A stretch of 11,007 bases of DNA, taken from assembly GCA_016928755.1 (NCBI GenBank), contig JAFGKB010000260.1, positions 1 through 11,007 on the forward strand, read 5' to 3'. The notes beneath the pieces were generated by a model, which was not told the origin of the DNA, made no database searches, and saw only the letters and a list, made by a program, of their open reading frames with translations. This DNA is from Anaerolineae bacterium (GTDB lineage Bacteria; Chloroflexota; Anaerolineae; B4-G1; SLSP01). Positions 1 through 5,381 of the stretch are shown piece by piece. How positions within the stretch are numbered: the stretch's first letter is position 1; each line of letters begins with the position of its first letter. Both the position numbers and the translations under genes were made by a program.

Positions 1-272
1 ACCATTGTATCTAACAAGGCGTCAATCCCCAGTCCTTTGGCTTCATCAATAAATCGCTGTGCATAACCGGGGCCGGGGAGATCCTCTTTGAAGATCTCTA
101 CACCGAAACCATTGTGGATACATTGGAGCAAAATACCCCCTAATTCTAGGTCGCGTTCAATGATTAAAACATCGTCTGCACCTTCTTTCTTTGCCGCAAT
201 TGCCGCCGCCAAGCCACCCGGGCCACTTCCGATGATGATGACATCGTACTCACTTTTTATTTGCTTAGCCAT
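1..272 (-). CDS. FAD/NAD(P)-dependent oxidoreductase, HcnB/GlpB-like (partial, 3' end beyond window)
   Basis: Only the first 90 codons are present; the gene runs off the low-coordinate edge. The N-terminus reads MAKQIKSEYDVIIIGSGPGG, a Rossmann dinucleotide-binding fold with the GxGxxG motif, followed by an acidic residue ending beta-2 (LIIERD) that would bind the FAD ribose. It continues with GGILLQCIHNGFG, typical of the COG0446-type flavoproteins paired with GlpA-like enzymes (HcnB, opine oxidase, anaerobic glycerol-3-phosphate dehydrogenase partners). The CxxxxC redox disulfide of lipoamide dehydrogenase is absent where it would be expected, so this is not the L-protein of glycine cleavage. 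The ATG lies one base after the stop of the upstream oxidoreductase, with a strong Shine-Dalgarno site inside that gene, which implies translational coupling and a shared complex. Family is fairly sure; the substrate is unknown. Confidence 0.85.
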   Translation of the reverse strand, partial: MAKQIKSEYDVIIIGSGPGGLAAAIAAKKEGADDVLIIERDLELGGILLQCIHNGFGVEIFKEDLPGPGYAQRFIDEAKGLGIDALLDTM

Positions 273-273
273 T

Positions 274-1755
274 TTACGCCACCTCCTTGGTCGGACGGAC
301 AAGGAACTCAGAGCCCTCGCCCTTCTTAGTAATTTCTAGGGGGTCCATATTCAGTTCGCGTGCCAGAATATCCACTACACGCGGCATATCAAAACCACCC
401 TGGCATCGTCCGGTGCCCAACCAAGTGCGACGCTTAATAGCATCGTAGGTGATGGCGGGGATAGGCGCGTGAATTTCGGCGATAATCTCACCCTCGGTGA
501 CATTCTCACAACGGCAGATAATCCGACCGTAGCTAGGATCTTTTGCGATTAACTCTGCCTGTTCTTCTTTGCTCAGATGCCGGAAAATTGGGCGTGCGGG
601 CCGGATTGGGTTCCAATCGGGTTTTTCTTTAAGTTCTTCGCCGGCCCCTTCGAGCATTTCCACAATCCGTTCCGCAATTGCCGGTGCAGCAGTAAGGCCA
701 GGGGATTCGATCCCGCCTAGGTTGACGAAGCCCTTCACCGCTTCTGGGATCTCAATGATAAAGTCTTTCTTGTAATTCACTTCTGGATTCTCACAAGGAG
801 CGTTTCCACCGGGGCGCAGACCGGCAAAGACAGCGATAATATCGCGGCGTTGCATAGCGGGAACGAGTTTCATCGCCCCATCCCAGATTTCTTTCAGGCC
901 TTGAGGGGTGACTGAGGCGTCTTCTTTATCCTCTTGCTCATGAGCGTTGGGGCCGATGATCGTATTCCCGTGTAATGTGGTGGTCACGAGGATGCCTTTG
1001 CTGACTTCATCGGGGACAGGGAAGAGTACGTTATTAATGGTGAAACCCATCTTGTCGATAACATAGTACTCACCCTTACGGGCTGTAATCTTAAATTCGG
1101 GGCGCACACCGGCCTTGTGCATAACCTCATCGGAGTACATACCAGCGGAGTTAATGGCCCACCGGCATCCGAAGGTCCCATTGTTAGTTTTAACGCCGAC
1201 GATGCGTTCACCTTCCATGACAAAATCTTCAAAAGCTGTGTTGAGCTTAAGCTCTACCCCGTTCATCACGGCGTTTTCGGCAGCCGCAATTGTGATGCCC
1301 CAAGGATTGCAAAGCCCGCCGGTCTCGGCCCAGATAGCACCGCTGACTTTCGGGTTTAGATTGGGATCACGTTTGCGCATTTCCTCGCCACTTAATAGCT
1401 GCATATTGGGGACGTTGTTGGCTTTGCCGCGTTCCATCAGCATATCGAGTTTAGGGTGCTCTTCTTCGCCAACGGCGACGACGTAGTCCCGACCGCTCTC
1501 AAACTCAAAGTTCAGTTCTTTTGCGAGTTGGGGGAACATCGCATTGCCTTTTACATTCATCTCGGCCTTGAGTGTTCCCGGTACTGGGTCATAACCGGCA
1601 TGTACGATGGCGGTATTGGCTGAACTGGCTCCCATACAAATATCTGAATTCTTCTCAAGCCAGAGAATCTTCAGATCATATTTTGACAGGGTTCGGGCCA
1701 CCATAGAGCCAACTACACCTGCGCCAATAATGATGATATCATACTGTTTGTCCAT
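274..1755 (-). CDS. FAD-dependent oxidoreductase (COG0579, GlpA/LhgO-like) with C-terminal BFD [2Fe-2S] domain
   Basis: A 493-residue flavoprotein. Residues about 5-35 form the FAD Rossmann motif (YDIIIIGAGVVGSMVARTLS, then WLEKN), and MGASSANTAIVHAGYD near 42-57 is the DAO-family flavin-contact segment seen in COG0579 enzymes (GlpA, L-2-hydroxyglutarate oxidase). The oxidase domain runs to about residue 370. A C-terminal Fer2_BFD-like domain follows, with C414-x-C416 and C451, but the fourth ligand position (CQGGFD) is Asp456 where the family usually has Cys. Enzymes of this build oxidise glycerol-3-phosphate or related hydroxyacids or amines, and pass electrons to a partner FAD/NAD(P) subunit, here probably the next gene. 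The start is supported by GTAGGAGG just upstream of the ATG. The gene lies 51 bp after gcvPB, so it is probably in the gcv operon. Anaerobic glycerol-3-phosphate dehydrogenase subunit A is the likeliest database label; the true substrate is unproven. Confidence 0.9.
   Translation of the reverse strand: MDKQYDIIIIGAGVVGSMVARTLSKYDLKILWLEKNSDICMGASSANTAIVHAGYDPVPGTLKAEMNVKGNAMFPQLAKELNFEFESGRDYVVAVGEEEHPKLDMLMERGKANNVPNMQLLSGEEMRKRDPNLNPKVSGAIWAETGGLCNPWGITIAAAENAVMNGVELKLNTAFEDFVMEGERIVGVKTNNGTFGCRWAINSAGMYSDEVMHKAGVRPEFKITARKGEYYVIDKMGFTINNVLFPVPDEVSKGILVTTTLHGNTIIGPNAHEQEDKEDASVTPQGLKEIWDGAMKLVPAMQRRDIIAVFAGLRPGGNAPCENPEVNYKKDFIIEIPEAVKGFVNLGGIESPGLTAAPAIAERIVEMLEGAGEELKEKPDWNPIRPARPIFRHLSKEEQAELIAKDPSYGRIICRCENVTEGEIIAEIHAPIPAITYDAIKRRTWLGTGRCQGGFDMPRVVDILARELNMDPLEITKKGEGSEFLVRPTKEVA
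281..288 (-). promoter_or_regulatory. Ribosome binding site inside upstream gene
   Basis: AAGGAGGT on the minus strand, 8 nt before the ATG at 272. It sits inside the last codons of the preceding oxidoreductase gene, whose TAA ends one base before the ATG. This fixes the start of the partial gene and suggests coupled translation of the two flavoproteins. Confidence 0.8.
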
Positions 1756-1806
1756 TGAGTCCTCCTACAGATAAAATTTCTAAATCAAACAACGAAACAC
1801 CTTCTT

Positions 1807-3261
1807 TTATTCATGTTTATAACGTAAGATAGGATTTCTTGCCGCTTGTACCTCATCCAGACGGCGTACCGGAGCATTGTGTGGGGCTGTGTGTAGTAGT
1901 TCGGGGTTCTGTTTAGCTTCCTCTGCAATTTTGCGCAAGATGCTGGCGTAGTTATCCAGGGATTGTTTGCTTTCGGTCTCTGTGGGTTCGATCATGAGTG
2001 CTTCCGGTACGATGAGGGGGAAGTAGTTTGTGGGTGGGTGTACGCCGTAATCAATAAGCCGTTTGGCTATATCTAAGGCATGGATGTCCGGCGCTTCGTC
2101 CAGGTGTCCCTTTACTACAAATTCATGTTTACAGATACGGTCATAAGGTAACGGGTAAACATCCTTAATTTGGCTTAATAGGTAGTTGGCGTTGAGTACT
2201 GCGTGTTCGGCTGCTGCCTGCATACCTTCCGCACCGAGCATTCGCATATAGGTATAGGCCCGAAGCATTATGCCAAAGTGTCCCCAGAATGCCTTAACCG
2301 GTCCAATAGACTTGGGTGGTTCATAGAGATTGAAGAAAGGTATATCTTCCAGACTTTCCGCTTCATCTATAATTACAATGGGGCTAGGTAAGTAATCGAC
2401 GAGGTGCTCTGCTACACCTACCGGCCCACTGCCAGGGCCACCGCCACCGTGAGGGGTGCTGAAGGTCTTGTGCAGGTTGAAATGCATAACGTCTATACCT
2501 ACATCGCCGGGGCGCATAATACCCATAAGCGCGTTCATATTTGCCCCATCACCATAGACCAGCCCGCCACAACTGTGAACTTGTTCAATGACCTCGACTA
2601 CCTGTTCTTCAAACAACCCTAATGTATTGGGGTTGGTGAGCATTAAGCCTACAACGCGGTCACACAACTGTGATTGAAGCGCGTCCAAATCCACATTTCC
2701 CCGTTCATCTGAGGGGATTTGCACGACCCGTAGCCCACTCATACTGGTGGATGCCGGGTTGGTCCCATGTGCTGAGTCAGGGACCAATATTGTATCCCGC
2801 TTCGTATCACCACGGTCCAGGTGATATTTACGCATAATGAGCACCCCCACCAACTCACCATGCGCACCCGCAGCCGGCTGTAGGGTGACACCTGCAAAAC
2901 CACTGATTTCTTTAAGATAGTTTTGTAGTTCGTACATCACGAACAACGCGCCTTGGACGGTCTCCGCATCTTGCAAGGGGTGTATGCCTGTAAAACCGGG
3001 AATACGCGCCGCAACTTCATTCACTTTGGGGTTGTATTTCATAGTGCACGACCCCAAGGGATACATTCCTTTGTCAATGGCGTAGTTTAGCTGTGACAGG
3101 TGTAGAAAGTGCCGTACCACGTCAATTTCACTCACTTCAGGTAGTGGCAGTTCATCTCTCACCAAATCACCGGGTAACTCACTGACCGGTACATCTAGTT
3201 TTGGTGGTTTGACGCCCTCACGCCCTTGTGATGATAGTTCATAAATAAGAGGTTCAGCCAT
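1807..3261 (-). CDS. gcvPB: Glycine dehydrogenase (decarboxylating) subunit 2, P-protein beta chain
   Basis: A 484-residue PLP enzyme chain, of normal length for the separate GcvPB subunit. With GcvPA it forms the P-protein, which decarboxylates glycine and passes the aminomethyl group to the lipoyl arm of GcvH. Family signatures are clear: KGMYPLGSCTMKYNPKVNE (residues 64-82), LQPAAGAHGE (127-136), PDSAHGTNPAS (161-171), and the cofactor site HFNLHKTFSTPHGGGGPGSG, in which Lys265 is the Schiff-base lysine. The protein is cytoplasmic, with no signal peptide or membrane segment. The ATG is preceded by AGGAGG at a short spacing, and only 20 bp separate it from the gcvPA stop, so the two subunits are co-translated from one message. 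No key residue is missing and it should be active. Confidence 0.97.
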   Translation of the reverse strand: MAEPLIYELSSQGREGVKPPKLDVPVSELPGDLVRDELPLPEVSEIDVVRHFLHLSQLNYAIDKGMYPLGSCTMKYNPKVNEVAARIPGFTGIHPLQDAETVQGALFVMYELQNYLKEISGFAGVTLQPAAGAHGELVGVLIMRKYHLDRGDTKRDTILVPDSAHGTNPASTSMSGLRVVQIPSDERGNVDLDALQSQLCDRVVGLMLTNPNTLGLFEEQVVEVIEQVHSCGGLVYGDGANMNALMGIMRPGDVGIDVMHFNLHKTFSTPHGGGGPGSGPVGVAEHLVDYLPSPIVIIDEAESLEDIPFFNLYEPPKSIGPVKAFWGHFGIMLRAYTYMRMLGAEGMQAAAEHAVLNANYLLSQIKDVYPLPYDRICKHEFVVKGHLDEAPDIHALDIAKRLIDYGVHPPTNYFPLIVPEALMIEPTETESKQSLDNYASILRKIAEEAKQNPELLHTAPHNAPVRRLDEVQAARNPILRYKHE

Positions 3262-3281
3262 GATTCCTCCTGTATTCTCTC

Positions 3282-4643
3282 TTAATCCTGACTTCCTGCT
3301 CGAAACTCATGGAGTGCATCCATTAAGTAGTCAATTTCTGCGCGCGTATTGACCTCAGTGACGGCGAACAACATATGATTCTCAAGTTCTGGGTAATCCT
3401 GACTTAAGTCGTAGCCGCCAATGATGCTCCATTCATCTTGCAAGTAATGGTTAATTTCTTCCACTGGGGCAGGGCATTCCACAACAAACTCATTGAAGAA
3501 GGGCTTGTCCTGTAAAACCTTGAATCCCGGCAGCGCGTCAATTTTCTGCGCTGTATAGTGGGCTTTATGATAGTTGAGTTCCGCAACCTTACGTAATCCG
3601 TGTTTTCCTAAGGCTGACATATACACTGTCGCGGCCAACATCATCAGCCCTTGGTTGGAACAGATATTGGAGGTTGCTTTTTCTCGCCGGATGTGTTGCT
3701 CGCGGGTGGTCAGCGTCATGACATAGGCTTCTTTGCCCTCTATATCCACAGTTTTACCCACTAAGCGTCCTGCTATCTGGCGTACATATTGCTCTTTAGT
3801 GGTATAAAAGCCCAAGTACGGCCCACCGAAGTTCAACCCTAGACCTAGCGGTTGTCCATCGCCCATAACGATATCCGCGTCGAATGCACCAGGAGCTTTT
3901 AGCAGCCCTAGGCTTAGGGGGTTGGTGGCTACCGCGAGTAGTGTTTTCTTAGCTTTTTGTTGTATCTTATCTGCCAGTCCTTCGAGGTTCTCAATTTGTC
4001 CCAGGAAATTTGGGGTTTGGACAATCACACAGGCCGTATTTTCGTCGACCAGTTCTATGAGTTCATCAAGTGATGTGTTAAGACTTTCATCACCGACAAT
4101 CTCCAATCCCATACCCTGGGTGTATGTGCGCAACACTTTGCGATAGTGTGGGTGCACGGTAGGGGCGACAACAACCTTATTGCGCTTTTTACGAAAAACG
4201 TTGATAGCCTGAATTACGGCCTCTGCTGTGGCCGTCGCGCCATCGTAATGGCTGGCGTTGGCTATTTCCATCCCTGTCAGGTCGCAAATCATCGATTGGT
4301 ATTCGAAGATTGCCTGGAGTGTACCCTGGCTGACCTCAGCCTGATAGGGGGTGTAAGCTGTATAAAACTCACCACGACTGATAACATAGTCGACTACGCT
4401 TGGAACCCAATGCCTATAGGCTCCTGCGCCTAAGAACATCGGGACTGCATTGGCACTCAAATTTGCGTCGGCTAGCGCTTGAAGTTCCTGCAAGATTTCC
4501 ATTTCAGAAACTGCATCGGGTAATTCCAGCACCGGGTAACGATGCTGCTCTGGAATATCCTGGAAAAGGTCTTCAATACGCTCTACGCCGATGGCCTTTA
4601 GCATCTCCGCACGTTCTTCATCGGTGTGAGGTAAGTACACCAT
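3282..4643 (-). CDS. gcvPA: Glycine dehydrogenase (decarboxylating) subunit 1, P-protein alpha chain
   Basis: A 453-residue chain of normal length for the split-type GcvPA. The N-terminus MVYLPHTDEERAEMLKAIGV is typical, followed by FLGAGAYRHWVPSVVDYVISRGEFYTAYTPYQ-type sequence around residues 68-101, the strongest family signature, and then NASHYDGATATAEA near residues 129-142. This chain has the aminotransferase fold but lacks the PLP-binding lysine motif; it completes the active-site environment with GcvPB in a heterotetramer. The start is supported by AAGGAG about 8 nt upstream. It follows gcvH by 36 bp and precedes gcvPB by 20 bp in the same direction. A split P-protein is usual in Gram-positive bacteria, Thermus, archaea and several other phyla, and is unlike the single-chain GcvP of proteobacteria. 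Confidence 0.97.
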   Translation of the reverse strand: MVYLPHTDEERAEMLKAIGVERIEDLFQDIPEQHRYPVLELPDAVSEMEILQELQALADANLSANAVPMFLGAGAYRHWVPSVVDYVISRGEFYTAYTPYQAEVSQGTLQAIFEYQSMICDLTGMEIANASHYDGATATAEAVIQAINVFRKKRNKVVVAPTVHPHYRKVLRTYTQGMGLEIVGDESLNTSLDELIELVDENTACVIVQTPNFLGQIENLEGLADKIQQKAKKTLLAVATNPLSLGLLKAPGAFDADIVMGDGQPLGLGLNFGGPYLGFYTTKEQYVRQIAGRLVGKTVDIEGKEAYVMTLTTREQHIRREKATSNICSNQGLMMLAATVYMSALGKHGLRKVAELNYHKAHYTAQKIDALPGFKVLQDKPFFNEFVVECPAPVEEINHYLQDEWSIIGGYDLSQDYPELENHMLFAVTEVNTRAEIDYLMDALHEFRAGSQD

Positions 4644-4680
4644 AAAATCACTCCTTAAGAATTATCGCATTGCGGGAGAA

Positions 4681-5070
4681 CTAGTGCTGTTCTTCCGCAA
4701 CGACTTTATTATATGCTTCGCTATCCAGCAACGTATCCCATTCTGTGAGATCACTGGGCTTAATCTTGATCAGCCAACCATCACCAAAGGCATCCTCGTT
4801 AACTACTTCGGGTGCATCTTCCAGATTCTCGTTGATGGCCGTCACTTCACCACTCATCGGGGCATAGATGTCTGATGCAGCCTTTACCGATTCTACGACA
4901 CCGAATGCCTCTCCCTTAGTGACTTCATCACCGACTTCGGGAAGTTCTACATAAACAATGTCTGAAAGCGTGCTTTGCGCATAATCCGTTATGCCTATTA
5001 CGACTTCCTCACCTTCTTTGCGTGCCCACTCATGGGACTTTAAATAGCGAGCGTTTGTATCAGTTTTCAT
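4681..5070 (-). CDS. gcvH: Glycine cleavage system H-protein
   Basis: A 129-residue lipoyl carrier of standard length. The protein opens with YLKSHEWARKEGEEVVIGIT (residues 9-28), matching the family's KYTxxHEW start, and carries the lipoylation hairpin GVVESVKAASDIYAPMSGEV (58-77) with Lys63 as the residue that receives the lipoyl group. GcvH shuttles the aminomethyl intermediate from the P-protein to the T-protein, and its dihydrolipoyl form to lipoamide dehydrogenase. It is the first gene of the operon. GGAGG lies 9 to 10 nt before the ATG, and a leader of about 190 nt precedes it. gcvT, which often sits at this position, is absent from the window; the gene upstream is an unrelated sensor kinase. 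Confidence 0.97.
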   Translation of the reverse strand: MKTDTNARYLKSHEWARKEGEEVVIGITDYAQSTLSDIVYVELPEVGDEVTKGEAFGVVESVKAASDIYAPMSGEVTAINENLEDAPEVVNEDAFGDGWLIKIKPSDLTEWDTLLDSEAYNKVVAEEQH

Positions 5071-5263
5071 TGGTCTTATCCTCCATATAAAATTTGAATA
5101 TAATTTAGAGTTGAAAGCTGAATCAGATAGACTGCTATGCGCATTCCCCTTTTTGCTTGCAACTCGACATACCTATGTAAGGCCCTTTTAGCCCAGGGTC
5201 TAGCGACCCTTGCTTTAGGGGTTTTCGAGATTGAATTAAGCGTTGCATAGAGGCAACCTAATT
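5071..5263 (-). promoter_or_regulatory. Structured 5' leader of the gcv operon, possible cis-regulatory RNA of unassigned class
   Basis: The leader runs from the predicted transcription start near 5263 to the gcvH ATG. Read as minus-strand RNA it opens at +1 with a long hairpin: AATTAGGTTGC (5263-5253) pairs with GCAACGCTTAATT (5246-5234), with a 2-nt bulge. Next, CTCGA (5229-5225) pairs with TCGAG (5167-5163), enclosing a perfect 6-bp hairpin AGGGTC-GCTA-GACCCT (5210-5195) and a 4-bp ACAT/ATGT stem. CCCCT (5221-5217), inside this domain, can pair with AGGGG (5150-5146) outside it, which would make a pseudoknot. GTTGC (5163-5159) is a second possible partner for GCAAC of the first hairpin, so alternative folds exist. 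The conserved cores of the glycine and ZTP riboswitches are not recognisable. No rho-independent terminator is visible before gcvH. Folding is by eye only; function is inferred. Confidence 0.45.
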
Positions 5264-5269
5264 TATACC

Positions 5270-5297
5270 ATTATAGCATTACGTGTATTCAGGACAA
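5270..5297 (-). promoter_or_regulatory. Sigma-A-type promoter of the gcv operon
   Basis: On the minus strand TTGTCC (5297-5292), a 16-nt spacer and a perfect TATAAT (5275-5270). The spacer ends in TGC directly before the -10 box, giving the extended -10 form TGnTATAAT. Transcription would start near 5263, leaving a leader of about 193 nt. It is the best promoter-like sequence in the gap and explains expression of gcvH independent of the kinase gene. Confidence 0.75.
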
Positions 5298-5310
5298 TAA
5301 CTAATGTCCT
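5291..5310. repeat. Inverted repeat overlapping the -35 box of the gcv promoter
   Basis: Perfect 6-bp arms AGGACA (5291-5296) and TGTCCT (5305-5310) separated by 8 bp. The low-coordinate arm covers the -35 hexamer of the gcv promoter, which would suit a repressor operator. On the plus strand the second arm is followed by five more T residues (5311-5315), so it also resembles a weak intrinsic terminator for plus-strand transcription, although no plus-strand gene is seen. The 7-mer AATGTCC at 5303-5309 recurs at 5325-5331, 22 bp away. Either role is inference. Confidence 0.4.
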
Positions 5311-5381
5311 TTTTTCCTGCTTAGAATGTCCCTCAGAGGTGATTCTTTTTAAGTGCTCAATCTGGGGATATAAGTCCTTTT
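5311..5381. other. Intergenic stretch after the kinase gene, no terminator seen
   Basis: This is the region just past the kinase stop codon. I find no GC-rich hairpin followed by a T-run on the minus strand, so kinase transcripts may read into the gcv leader. The 10-mer GTCCTTTTTT occurs at 5306-5315 and again at 5374-5383, where it overlaps the kinase stop codon. No small reading frame with a convincing ribosome site is visible here. Confidence 0.4.

Noticed and set aside
1..272. Lipoamide dehydrogenase (L-protein) of the glycine cleavage system
   Set aside because: The FAD-binding start fits the wider superfamily, but the active-site CxxxxC is replaced by GGILLQCIHNGFG, characteristic of the GlpB/HcnB-type partner proteins.
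1115..1486. Plus-strand open frame of 123 codons opposite the FAD oxidoreductase
   Set aside because: It is a mirror frame of a well-conserved gene, with no ribosome site and no recognisable protein features; other plus-strand frames across the window were rejected for the same reason.
5071..5263. Known glycine riboswitch upstream of gcvH
   Set aside because: I could not find the conserved glycine aptamer elements or a tandem aptamer; nor are the ZTP, SAM, TPP or T-box core motifs recognisable. A divergent member cannot be excluded without a covariance search.
5291..5315. Intrinsic terminator for the kinase gene
   Set aside because: The T-run follows the hairpin only on the plus strand, while the kinase is transcribed on the minus strand, and the stem is short and GC-poor.
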